Part shown: one piece after another, positions 35,485 through 46,795 of the stretch
How the letters are laid out: each line of letters starts with the position of its first letter
Position numbering within the stretch: the stretch's first letter is position 1
NCBI GenBank assembly: GCA_003116875.1
Contig: BCKT01000018.1
Span: 230,613-294,612, forward strand
Length of the DNA: 64,000 bases
Source of the DNA: Takashimella koratensis
Lineage: Eukaryota; Basidiomycota; Tremellomycetes; Trichosporonales; Tetragoniomycetaceae
Reading direction: 5' to 3'
Translations under genes and position numbers: made by a program
Notes under the pieces: model-generated
What the model was told of the DNA's origin: nothing
Database searches by the model: none
Seen by the model: only the letters and a program-made list of their open reading frames with translations

Positions 35485-38400
35485 AGTGACGAGAGAAGTA
35501 GCGGAAAGAAGGGAAGGAGAGAGTAAAAAAAATAGAGAAGTGTTTAGTATCTACTGTAGATGGGCGGAGTTACGAAGGAGCAGAAGCGCATGTGGAGATA
35601 CTGTACGTATCTTTGGACACTTCTTGGGTCTCTCGTTCATAGTTGCACCAGGAATCACGATTAGATGAATAGTGAGAACCGGTAAACCTTTTATTGTCTT
35701 TCGGCTTATGTGTCTTAGTATATTGATGCACTGGTCGACGAGGATGACATTTAGGATTTACGACGAAGTCAACGATGTCTGTCTAGTAGACGTAAACGTG
35801 CACAAACGCTGGGTGCGTTACATGTGTCTATGCAGCGGTCGTAAGATCTACAAGGAACGATTGACTTCCGAACGGTCATCGCCGGCCTGCCTACAGCTTG
35901 TCTCGTCATCGAGGCGCTAAGACAGGAAGCGAACAAGCTCACGAACACGGCATCGAGAATCTACAAGAAAAAAGGGGCCAGAGGTCGTGGGAACTCACCG
36001 GTCATTGTCGTTCCTAACATCTCGTTATCCGCCGCCGCTGCCGCTGCTGCTGCCGTCTCCGGTAGCGCGGATCGGCTGTTGGTCTCGATGGAAGGGAGGA
36101 AAGTGTGAGGTGGAATCCACAAAGGACAGGAGGAGAAGGAGAACAGAGGAGAAGAGGAGAGCAGCCAAGGAGAGCAGAGAAGCAGAGCGGAAGAGCGGAA
36201 GAGCAGAGACAAGAAAAGATAGAAGTACATGCGTAGACATTAGGAAACTCGGATGAGAAGAGCAACCTCGCAAGGACAGGGGTATCGACGAGGAGCGGAA
36301 TCGCAGAGGAGGGAAGAGACAATAGTGTCATGACACACCGAGGATGCCGAAATGCCGTATCTTACAAGCCGTAGAGTGCACAATCGATTTGAACAGATCC
36401 CAACAAACGAGGGGTGGGAACAAGCCATACAAGCCATATTGACCCAGCCGAACGGTATCCGATCCACCGGTACGGCCCAGGGAACGTTTATCCGTAAGAC
36501 TCAAGGAAGACCCCTGCGGATGAGAAGGTATGCGTAATACGGCAACCCTCAAAACGCCCCGTTGCATAAAGGAAAGAAACGTAGCACGCCCGATGGGTAA
36601 CTGATATCGGTGGCGTACCTCGAACGGCACTGAAGGAAGGAACGAAGGGAGGTAAAGCAGGGAAGGAGGGAAGTGGTAGTACGGCCCAGAACCTGGATAG
36701 GTCGAGTACGGGGATCGGCAAAAGAGAGATGCATTGATATACGAAGGAAAGGGGGAAGAGGAGAGGTAGAGGTCGTGGAAGGTCAGAGGTTGGTAGATAG
36801 TGAAGTGTAATGGAAGAGTAAACGTGGGTGAGAGGAACGATAGTGACGCAAGTCGTGAGAATGAACATCGGAACGGCTTTCCGTACCTTTTTCGTAAACA
36901 TTTCATCTGGCCATACCTGCCGAAGGTACGAATAAAAACAGTCGGCACCAAGATCACGCCAAACCGACCCAATTTGCCACTCCAGAAGGTAGGAGGAAGC
37001 AGCAGAGCCGAGCTTGGTGGGTTGCAGGAGAGCCGAAAGTGGAGTACAGTACATAGGCTTGCTCGACATGACCCGGGCTCCGTCGACCCGCACCTCTAGC
37101 GAGCAAACTTATCAGGCGGTTGGGGAGAGGGACAGAACACCACCATGTTAAGAAAGAGCGACGAAATTTCCCCTGTTACTCAGGCTCGAGGAAGTTTTCT
37201 TCTTTGTTCTCAGCTTCTGCAACCGTTTCGCGACTTTGGTCGGAAGGGTCTAGGCACATGTCCATACTTCACGCCACATGCCCGACGCCACCTTCCCTGA
37301 GTCTCCTTGCTTCCTCACGCTCTGACCGACCAAGGAGGCAAATCTGTCCAACCTCCATTCTCGAAAGACTTAAAAACTCGTCCATTACGCGAAACCCGTT
37401 CCTCCCGGTCACCGGTAGGTCTCGGAGAAAGAGATTGATTCAAGAACGAGTTTGCCAGGGCAGCCGGCCGAGACAAGACGATGAAAATCTCTGATGGTTC
37501 AGACTTTTCACTAAGAACGCCAAGGCGCGAGAGGTGGTCCTGAATTAGTTCACCATACCCCTTTTTTCCCCATCTCGACGTGAACGTCCGACGGCCATTT
37601 GCGGCGCTCAGATCCTCGTTGCTGCGCAGTGAAGGCTACTTCCGTTGCTTCTTTCTTCCTCCCACCCAGTACGAGTGCAGTGCACACGTAAGGATGACAG
37701 CGGTCCGTCATGTTCTTATGGACTCCCTGTCTTCCCGCTCTCTCCATGCCCTCTCTCACTTCCTCAGCCCCTTAATCCCCTAAACCTTGACCGAGCCTTG
37801 GCCGTGGCTTTACGCCTGGCTCGAACAATTTCTCCATCTTTGCACCTATCTATGGACAACTGGTTCGGCCAAACCTTGGTCTCGGAGCAACCTGGTAAAC
37901 GTAACGTAACAACCGAAGCAAACGTTCCGGCTCACTCGTGCTGGTTCGTGCTGTTGCAGTCTTCTTGATCGTACCTCTTTCATCGTAGTCCCTATCTGGT
38001 ATGTCACGCGTCACCGAACGGCCCTGTTGTTGGCCCTAGGCTCTCATTTGATGGCGATTACCTTCTTGGGAGTGGGGTAATACCCAAAGTCTGTCGCGCA
38101 CAGGTCTCCAGGTCCCCGGTGGAAGATGTCGACCAGAGTCAGTCCATGGCTAACCTGCACCGCTCGTGCCTTCTTCTCCTTCTCCGCTCTCCTTCAGCAG
38201 GACAGCTCCTCCGCCCCTACCCCTCGGCTCCTATCCACACCACCTCTCCGCCTTTGTTAGAGCCCTAGGTCCAAGCCACACGCTATATCCCTCGAAGCAG
38301 GGCGCAGTTCTTGGGGTCTTCACCAACCAAATGTCAATCAATCACCTAACAGGAACCGAGTAGACAGGTTTGAGGGGGATGTAATCCCGAAGTCTAGGAC

Positions 38401-38593
38401 GACACTGTGCTCATGAAGCTCGACGCCTTTTTTTGGGACTGACATAAATCAGCCCCACTCCTCTTGTGCTTTGTCGATTCTCCCTCCTTCTGTCACTGGC
38501 CCCAGCTCATCCCCACTTGTGTTCCACTTGAGCCCCTTCCACCCTGTTTGGTAGATTATCTCAACCCTCTTACCTCGACACTACGCCTTCATC
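35485..38593. other. Three-kilobase region without a confirmed gene
   Basis: About 3.1 kb between the SH3-TBC gene and the first secreted-protein gene. Long minus-strand frames at 36328-36972 and 36488-37093 overlap in different frames and show no domain. An intron-like piece (GTGAGT to a T-rich TTGTAG) lies at about 35960-36000 on the minus strand, behind a short frame encoding an eight-Ala run (about 36030-36055), so a small minus-strand gene or non-coding transcript is possible. The last 800 bp are likely the regulatory region of the gene at 38594. They contain the motif shared with the upstream DNA of its paralogue (37861-37889). Confidence 0.4.
37861..37889 (+). promoter_or_regulatory. 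Upstream motif shared by the secreted pair, copy 1
   Basis: TGGTTCGGCCAAAC, then a gap of four to five bases, then GGTCTCGGAGC. The same two blocks, with one mismatch, lie at 40812-40841 upstream of the paralogous gene. This copy is about 730 bp before the start codon. The matching position and order suggest a duplicated promoter element or retained duplication remnant. Confidence 0.4.
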
Positions 38594-39289
38594 ATGAAGT
38601 TCGCGCTCTTCACTATCCTCTCGGCTGCGCTCGCGTTCCAGCTCGCGGCCAGTGAACCTATCGAAGATCCCACTCGTGTCCAGGCGGTCGAGAAGCGATC
38701 ATTCCCTTCGGGAGGTTTCACATGCTACTACGCCTGCCCGCTTAGCTGGAAAACGTACAGCTACTTCCAGCAAGCCTCGGCCGGTGTTTGCCAGTAAGTG
38801 CTCGTCAACCTTACAATCTCAGTGGTGCTGAATGGTTTCTAGGTACAATCTCGGTACTGGTGTTACTCCGCACAGTTGCACCTACAACACAGAAACTGGG
38901 ATGCTCGTCGATGGCGGGGACGACTGCCTTCCTGTTAGTTTGATCTCTGCCTCCTCTTCTCCCCCTTTTAGCACTTCCCTCCGTTCCCTCTGGGCTTCCA
39001 CGCCCGTGCTCTCCATTCCACTTGTCTCCTTTCGAGCTCCTCATCCAGAGCTGACATCCCTCAGATCCGTCAAGGCAGCCAATACTGTGTTGCCAAGGGC
39101 AGCCCCAAGCAAGGAAGTTCCGAGTTTAAGCGAGGGGGCATCTTCGAAGGCCTCATTATCCCGGCCGACGGCACCCAAGGCCGCGCGCTCACCAACCGGG
39201 AGAAGATCATCAAGGCCCGCCAGTGGAACCCCAAGGCGCCTCGCAAGCCCAGCGCCAAGCGAGGATTCAACAAAAGCCCACGCAAGTAA
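38594..39289 (+). CDS. Secreted six-cysteine protein with KR processing sites, copy 1
   Basis: Exons 38594-38793, 38843-38933 and 39065-39289 give 171 residues. A clear signal peptide (MKFALFTILSAALAFQLAAS) is followed by a short propeptide ending in VEKR, a Kex2 site. The core has six Cys (C-x3-C-x17-C-x12-C-x15-C-x9-C), including CYYACPLSW and QQASAGVC. Two further KR sites follow: EFKR before GGIFEGL and AKR before a final GFNKSPRK. Between them lies a highly conserved basic stretch with LTNREKIIKARQWNPKA. Copy 2 at 41650 has the same exon plan, Cys order and KR sites. I know no named family. An effector-like, antimicrobial or signalling peptide precursor is inferred. Confidence 0.85.
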
Positions 39290-41649
39290 CCTCCTCCCGC
39301 CCAACGGACATTATAGTCTCAGTGCATCGGGTATGAACCGTTTCGTCTTTCACGTGCATCGGGCAGGAAGAGGGCTCACGGACTCTTGGTTTCATAGTTC
39401 TAGTTAGTTGGTTCACTTAGTTAGTTCATATAGAGTCTCGTTCCACGGTTATGCTTTAGCATAATTCTACGGACGATGTTTGATAGTCGCCTCGCCATGT
39501 ATAATTGGGCTCTCAACTTGTCCATCTCGTGCGGTTCCCAAGATCGAACAGTAGTTAGCAGCGACAGTCACGTTCAGTCCTTCGGGTCCCTAGTATCTCC
39601 GTTCCTCCAAACCGAATCCGTAGACCCGATTACACCGCTGCTCTCGGCACCCGGCACTTGGTACACCACCCTTTTCCCACGGATGCTGCATGATACGGAA
39701 ACCTCATGTGCCTAGAAACGCACCGATCACCAAGCTTGACTTTTTCCATTTTTTTGTTCGTTCAGTTTTTCCGCCTCAGGTCGGACGGAGTCGTCGACCC
39801 TGACCGACGTCGACCATTGAAGTTTTCTCCCTCCGTCTCCTCTTCCCCTCCTCTACCCCTGGATGACTCTTGCAGCCTTATCATCACTTGTCTCGCAACA
39901 TTCGTCAGCACGAGGTTCCGTGGCGTGGCAGTGAATGACATATGGTTACATTCCCCTTTCTCTTCCCTGTAAAGAAGGCACAAGCCGCCGGTCCGAGCGT
40001 ACTGTCGTTCTCGTAACACGTTTGTCATCACGTTTCATTTCAATCCGATTGTTATTGTCTTGCAGTGCACTCTAGCACACCACCCTCACCTTTACCCATC
40101 CTCCGCAATGAAGTATCGCACTTGCTTCGGTACCGAACAATGACGATCCAAGCGTACGGATCAGAACCTGGAACCTGACCCTCAACGCTGCGGACGCCAC
40201 CATCGTCAATGCATCCGATGGGTTACGTTTCTTGTTCTTTAGGTATTAGGCATATCGTCCAGGGCTTGGGCTTGATATCAGATTCTCGGGGTCATCGTTT
40301 CTATTCAACACACCGGGGGCAGAAGGTTTAGGGCCCTCTGTCCAACAGTTGCTGATGCAATCGACGCCTATTCCAGTCCTGCGGCCCAGCGCATCGACTT
40401 GCGAGAACAGATACGAGCTAAATGAGAGTGTAAAACGAGGGCGAAGACAATGGACGTCAACAGCTCGTGGTGCAACCAGCTCGGGCCCTCCTTCCATCCT
40501 CGCTGGCTGGTTCACTTCGGCTTCGAGGTGGAGTAAGCGCCGATGGCGCACGACGCGCAGCAAGGTGGGAAGCGAGGAATGGCACGCGCACAGATCGTCA
40601 GAAGGAGAGATCATAGCGCTCATTGCTCTGCTTCTTGTACTTACTCTCAATCGAAGTTGTTTTCTCGTCTTTCTCTCTATGCCACCTCGTATCACTTTAG
40701 AAGCCTCTGTGTGCCCCGCTCGGATCATCTTTGGACAGCGGCTCTCGGGCTCTTGTTCGCTTCGTCTTGTTTCATCTCCATCTAAACAAGGCAAGCGCGG
40801 ACCCAGGATTGTGGTTCGGCTAAACAATGCGGTCTCGGAGCGCAAAGCACAAGTAAACTTTCCTTTCACCGCTCATCACGCGCCCGGGATTGGGCTTCGC
40901 TTTTCGCCCTGTTTAGTCGCATCCAGGGCAATAAGCAGTACAGTACACTCTCTAACCGCCCAGGGTAAGCGTGCTTGGCGCCATAGACAGCAATACTTCT
41001 TTAGGCAAGAGGAAGGAAGATACCAAAAGCTTGTGCTTGTCTTACGACCTCGCCGTCCGAGGAGCCTTGTGCTCTTTACGGCATTCATGCAGCAAGTGCA
41101 ACCACCGCAACCAACTGCTACTCTCCTCATCCATGCTGACTCTAGCAGACCTTTTACAGTTTTCTCTCGCACTGACCGCTTCTCTCTGTCTCGTCCCTGC
41201 TTTGAACCTTTTGTTGGAGCGACGCCACTCCGTCTATGTGGCCGCGCAGCGTGCTACGCATAATCTGGGGTGGTCTGGCCCCATCAGCCGTCGAGCCAAG
41301 ACAGGCCGATGGCGTACAGGGAGTTGTTTCATGGGACCCAAGCGCTGGAATGTGAGGTGAAGCGCAGTGATGGATTTCTTTGCCCCTTTCACCTTCTCAA
41401 TCAGCCCTGTCCCTCGTGGCCCTTCACTCTTGTCCGTCCTAAAAGCCCGGGGGATCCCTGCACATTCTCAAGAAGTCGTCTCCTCTTGCTCACATATACC
41501 AACGTTGACTCGTATCTCTCTTTGTTCTTCCCCATTCCCTTCGTATTTTGTTAAAACTCTCTGTGACTCATCTCACACCCACACTCGTTTCGCTGGCCTG
41601 TTGATTGTGACTTAGACTCCAAAGCCTACCACCCACCGTATCTATCACC
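39290..41649. other. Long region between the secreted paralogues
   Basis: About 2.4 kb. A plus-strand frame at 40349-41263 is open for 304 codons, with an opposite-strand frame of 207 codons at 40246-40869. Neither shows a domain, and the codon pattern is unlike neighbouring genes. I treat most of this as an extended upstream region of copy 2, including the shared motif at 40812. Confidence 0.4.
40812..40841 (+). promoter_or_regulatory. Upstream motif shared by the secreted pair, copy 2
   Basis: TGGTTCGGCTAAAC, then five bases, then GGTCTCGGAGC, about 840 bp before the start of copy 2. See the matching block at 37861. Both are on the same strand relative to their genes. Confidence 0.4.
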
Positions 41650-42391
41650 ATGAAGTTCTCCATCACCTCCCTCATCGCTGCCGCTCTCTCGGTTCAGCTC
41701 GCCACCGCCGCCGCTGCCCCCGTCGACAAGCCGACCCGTATCGAGACAGCTGAGAAGCGATACTCGACCGCCACGGGCCAGAAGTGCTACTACATTTGCC
41801 CATCCACCTGGAAGGACCCGGACACGGGCCACTACTACAGTTACAAGCAGCAGGCCTCGGCAGGCGCTTGCGAGTGAGTTTACTGCTCGAGATAGACGGT
41901 GGCGCTATATTTGAACAGGCTGACAGGCTTTTCACAGGTACAACACTGGTGACAGTCAGGTCCACGTCTGCGCCTACTCCACCACCACTGGCACTCTCTT
42001 CGCTGGTGGCTCTGGCTGCACCCCCCAAGTGAGTCGTGGAGCTTTCTCTCGGCTTCCGAAGCGTCCCTAGATCACCTCCTCTGTTTACCCTCCCCACTGC
42101 CACCCACATCCATTGCCACTCTCCCCGTTTGCCCAATCTCTCGCGAAAGTCGACTGAACCACCTAGGCCACTTCGTACGAGTGCGTTCCCTTCGGCACCG
42201 GCAAGAAGTACGGCAGCGAGTTCAAGCGTGGCGGTATCTACGAGCACCTCATGGCCCCCCGTGACGGCAACCTCGCCGGCCGTGAGCTCACCAACCGCGA
42301 GAAAATCATCAAGGCTAGGCAGTGGAACCCCAAGGCCGAACGCAAGCAGGGCTCGAAGCGAGGGTTCAACAAGGCCCCCACGCGCAAGTAA
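41650..42391 (+). CDS. Secreted six-cysteine protein with KR processing sites, copy 2
   Basis: Exons 41650-41873, 41938-42028 and 42167-42391 give 179 residues. Exons 2 and 3 have exactly the same lengths (91 and 225 nt) as in copy 1. The signal peptide is MKFSITSLIAAALSVQLAT. The propeptide ends AEKR. The Cys core is C-x3-C-x23-C-x11-C-x15-C-x8-C, with CYYICPSTW and QQASAGAC. EFKR precedes GGIYEHLM, ELTNREKIIKARQWNPKA follows, and SKR precedes GFNKAPTRK. The C-terminal half after the Cys core is more conserved between copies than the core itself. GC-rich third positions suggest high expression. Function is not known from sequence. Confidence 0.87.
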
Positions 42392-43010
42392 TCGCCGTAC
42401 GACCCGACTGTCGGCGTACGGTCCTGATGATGTTCTCCTCCTCTGGAGACCATATCCTCCAAACCCAAGTCTTCACTTCTCACCCTTTTGTACAGATCTT
42501 CTTTTTGGTCCTTTTCCTTTTTCCTTTACATAGAGCCGGCTGCCCACGCCTGCACTCAACGAACATTGGCGGTTGCTTGTTCGCATTATGTTTATAATTA
42601 TTTGGTAGAATGGCTTTTGAGCCATACAAGGACAATCCCATCCATACCTTGCTCGGTATGCACGCTTTAGTACGGTGAGTAGGGAGACACGGTTGCTAGA
42701 GTGGGCACCTTGTGTGCTACTGTACACACCATTTGCCACATGCCCGGAAGTCACGGACGATTTGAGCCCCTTGTGTGGGTCAGCAGACCAATCGTTCCGA
42801 GTATGTGCAGTGCGTCCTTACGACCTAGTAGTCGTACTCTGTAACCCCCTATACCCAAGCCAGTGGATGCATGCTTGGCAAGAGCAACTTGGCTCGAGTT
42901 TTATTGGCTGTTGAATGGGCTCAATATGACTGGACGGAGGCAAATCCGAGCATCACCTCACGAACGTGCCCCACAATTTTTCAGATCTGTTGCTCATTTC
43001 CCCAGGCACG

Positions 43011-43055
<45 letters not shown>

Positions 43056-43464
43056 TTTGTCCAGCACCACTCAATTCATCGTCTAGTCCCCTCGCAAACA
43101 TCCAACCACAACATCATCCACTCCACAGCCCATGGTCACCGTCTACAACTTCACCTCAACATCTCACACGAGCAACGCTTCGACCTTCACCGCTCCATAC
43201 ACTCACTTGGACCCGCGGTGATCGCGTATACGCCAACCAACCAGGAAATCATCCAACCGAGGGCGAGAGACAAAAATAACTTGCTAGCCCCTTGGCTTCC
43301 CGCGTCACCGCTCCAACTTTGGTCTCCCACCTTTTTTCCATTCCAACGACCAACATCAACAGCTCTCACTCGACACTATCATCACTCCCACTCTAACCAC
43401 CACCCTCTCTCATCTCACCAATTTATGATCCGCTAATTGTCGTCCCAACCACGCACCACCCGCA
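42392..43464. other. Upstream region of the CorA gene
   Basis: About 1.07 kb. Holds a (GT)n run at 43013-43051 and a long CA/TC-rich leader before the CorA start. Open frames across the GT run are low in complexity and not called. Confidence 0.5.
43013..43051 (+). repeat. (GT)n microsatellite
   Basis: About nineteen uninterrupted GT units roughly 415 bp upstream of the CorA start codon. The second such repeat in the window that lies before a plus-strand gene. Confidence 0.92.
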
Positions 43465-46168
43465 ATGTCGAGCGAGTCGCCCAAAACCGTTCAGTCCCCG
43501 CGGATGGCGGTTCCACCAACTCCTATTCTCCACACCTCGCCCGCACCCTCCGCTGTCCAGCATCCGCAATTCGCAGAACTGCTCACACCCGCGAAGCTGC
43601 GTAGCAAGCGGCGGCGGCAAGACCCTATAGGCACGGCTATTGGCTTTCCCCTCGCTGGACCCTCGCGACTGGGTTACACCACCGCGGAAGGAGACCTCTA
43701 CATTGGCGCGCTGCGAGACCCAACGGCTGCACCGAGGACCGACGAAGATGCAATTACGATCGCCTCGACAGATTCCACGTCGTCCTCGTGGTCGTGGGGA
43801 AGCGGGAACCTGGAGAGAGGTCGGCGAGCGACCATGGCGGTGATTGAGAGATTTGGAGAGGCTATTGGTGTGCGACGAGGCAGCTCGTCGTCGAGCGCAT
43901 CCTCATCTTCATCCTCTTCGTCAGACGACACCCACTCTCAAACGTCTGGGCGGCGGCGCCGATTGTCGAGGCTGACTCGCACGTTGTCACGCGCGACGAG
44001 AACCGAGTCACCGGAGCGGCCGAAGAGGCAGTACGTCCAAGCCAAGCGAGAGTTTGTCCTCCTCTTGCCTAAACAGGGCGCCAACACGCACACACACGAC
44101 ACTGCCTCACTCGCTTCGGGAACAACGTCGAGCTCGGCATCCGAACGAGTCATCACTTCCCCGAACCTTGCCATGATTCTTGAGCACATCCGAGCTGCTC
44201 GAACCTCCTTGGGCGTGAGCAATCTACCAGCCGAGCCAATCTCTCGGCCCTCTTCTAGTTCGGGACGGCCACGCATGAGGTCGGGACATCACTCGTTTAC
44301 CGCTCCGCCTGTGCCCGTTCGACCTATGGCTGCGAGAGCGCGTACCCGCATCGAAGCATTAAAAGGGGAGTCTGCGCCGATCAAACCGAAATCACCGGCA
44401 GAGCTCTTAGGGATGATTGCACCCACGACCTCGGCGTCATCTACCAGCCTCAGCGCGATGGCGGTGAACGACCCTCCTCCAGCGTACGAAAACGTCTCGG
44501 TCGAGCGAGCCAAGTTTAAAAACTGCTGGTGGCTTGATGTTTCATGTCCCAGCTGGATGGATCTGAAGGACATTGGCGAGGTGAGTTCACACCGCTTGAT
44601 ATGATTTGGGCTAATAGGTGTGCAGCTCCTCGGCCTTCACCCGCTTACACTCGAGGATGTCCTGCAGAAAGACCCGCGCGAAAAGTTGGAAACATTTGAC
44701 AAGTTAGGGTACTACTTCTTGGCCGTGAGGGCGCTTGACGAGTCCTACTTCAAGTACACGCCAGGAACGCAGCCCGCTGTGCCGGAAACGGCGGTCAATG
44801 AGCCGAAGGAGGGAAGAAGAAGGGGCTGGGGTATGGGACGCGCAACAGGGAAAGCGGCATCCAAGACGGGAGAGAAGGTGGAGATTATTGAGGACCGGCC
44901 AGGCAAGGAAGGTCTTGAAGGTGTTGGTGTAGGCGGTGTCAACGTATACCTTGCTGTGTTTGCGGACGGTGTCGTGAGCGTGAGTCAAGTTCAACAAGCT
45001 GCTGCAATTGCGTCTGGCTAACCACTCTCAAGTTCCACTTCGACGACATCAGCAAGCACACCAAGCGTGTCTTGGAACGTGCACTGAGCCTGGGCGAGGA
45101 CCACGGGGCAGACTGGGTCGCGCACGGGATCCTCGATTCTATTGTCGACGCTTTCTTTCCTCTCACAGGATACGTCGACGGCGCCGTAGACGACATCGAC
45201 TCACTCACCATCGACCCTTCGAGAGACCCGCAACAGCCTGCAACGTCGACCACATCCTCTCCCTCACTCGACGGTAATGGGTCCAGCACTGCTTCATCGG
45301 TTGTGACGGACGAATACGAGATGAGCGAAAAGTCGAGAGACGAGAAAGGCAACGAGCATTGGTATGTCCCCAAGCTGCGATCGGGGGTCAAACTTTCCAA
45401 ATCGAAACAGCCAGTCAAGCCCAAGCGCGAGAAGTTCAAAACTCCATTGGCGATGACCTATCTCAAACTTTTCTTCCTCCCGACCATTTCCGCAACCAAG
45501 CACAAACACGAGGAACAAGGCAAAGCTGTATTCGACCGGCTCACGATGTTGCGCAAGATTCATGAGATGCGTCGACTGGTGACGGGTCTCACGCGATTGT
45601 TGGGCGGTAAACACCAGGTCGTGATGAGTCTCCGAAAACGCGCGGCCGAGTCGGGAGCAGACGTCGATGCGTATCTCGGGGACGTGCAAGATCATATCTT
45701 GCTACTCCAGACTTCGCTGTACCACTATGAGTATATTCTTGCCCACTGCCAACCAGCGTACATGTCGTATCTCAGCGTATCGACCGCCATGTCTCGCGGA
45801 GGCACGGACAAGGCTATTCTCGCCCTTTCAACAGTATCCATTGCGATCATGCCCATGATGGTCTCTATCGGTGAGTACAATAGTTTTCCGAACACAGAAG
45901 TAGTGGCCTCTAACATTGCATTCCAGGTCTGTTCTCAATGAACATCCATATCCCCAACAACGGCGAAATGGCGAGTCCCCATACCGAGCCGGACGGATCC
46001 ATGTCTCCGTTCAATTGGTTCGCAGGTATCGTCGTCTTCATCTTCATTGTCGGTTGCTTCATGGTCCTCACCGTACGGTACTGGCGCTGGAACGCGAGAG
46101 TAAAATTCAGCAAGATCCGAGGTATCGACTTGCCCCCTACCTGGGACGGGTTCTGGGGGTGGTCGTGA
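43465..46168 (+). CDS. CorA-type magnesium transporter, Mnr2/Alr-like
   Basis: Exons 43465-44580, 44626-44979, 45033-45870 and 45927-46168 give 849 residues. A long Ser/Arg-rich cytosolic N-terminus (with a run of eight Ser) precedes the CorA domain. That domain is marked by WWLDVSCPSWMDLKDIGELLGLHPLTLEDV, NVYLAVFADGVVSFHF, HGILDSIVDAFFPL and a long coiled segment. Two C-terminal helices follow (AILALSTVSIAIMPMM and FNWFAGIVVFIFIVGCFMVL). The signature loop after helix 1 reads GLFSMNIHIPNNGE, so the GMN of classical CorA is SMN here. The short end after helix 2 is cytosolic. Vacuolar or plasma-membrane Mg transport is inferred from the fungal branch. Confidence 0.88.
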
Positions 46169-46795
46169 GCGCGCCTTCCCTCCAATGGCCTCTAGCGACT
46201 CTAGCCCCTCGCTCCACAAAGCCCGACGTACCTGCCTTGTTCTCCACCCCGACTCTCCTCGCACCCCCTCCCCTGTCCTACACCTCCTTTATCACCCGTT
46301 CATCCTGATCGACACGTTGGCTGGACTCACAGCCGTCAGCCCTCTTTTCATCACATCTCTGCGCATACATCCCTTGTACATCTTTAGACTGCCGAATTTC
46401 TCCTCACATGTTGTCACCCTCATGCACAGACAAAGCGTTGCCGGAAAACCCCTCTACTCCTCTTCCGCCCACCGCCTCCTCCGCCTCCTCGTCTCCGTTC
46501 TACTCGGGTCTTCCTTTATGGGAACTCTCCTTTTACGCCCAGTTTTAAAGGACCGCGAGTATCAGCGCAGACGGGTATTGCTCGGTCTAGGCTGACCAAT
46601 CGTCGCCCCGGTCCTTTGTTCGCGATTTGGCCGCACTCATCCATTTGACCAGCGGTTGTTCAAATCGTTTTCGAAGGCGAGCCGCCTGGTCTGTGCAGAG
46701 CCATACATATCGTCAACCCGCGATCGAGAAGTGGTTGTTCAACCCCCTTCCCCCTCTCTTCCCTTCCTCACACTGTACCCACCCGCTTCACCGCA
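46169..46795. other. Spacer between CorA and ABCC genes
   Basis: About 630 bp. A plus-strand frame at 46185-46595 (136 codons, hydrophobic, beginning right after the CorA stop) has no recognisable content and probably lies in the CorA 3' UTR. I do not call it. Confidence 0.4.

Noticed and set aside
36328..37093. Two overlapping minus-strand frames of 214 and 201 codons
   Set aside because: Different frames over the same low-complexity DNA, no codon bias and no domain.
46185..46595. Hydrophobic plus-strand frame right after the CorA stop
   Set aside because: Most likely CorA 3' UTR; no family resemblance and no splice or conservation evidence.
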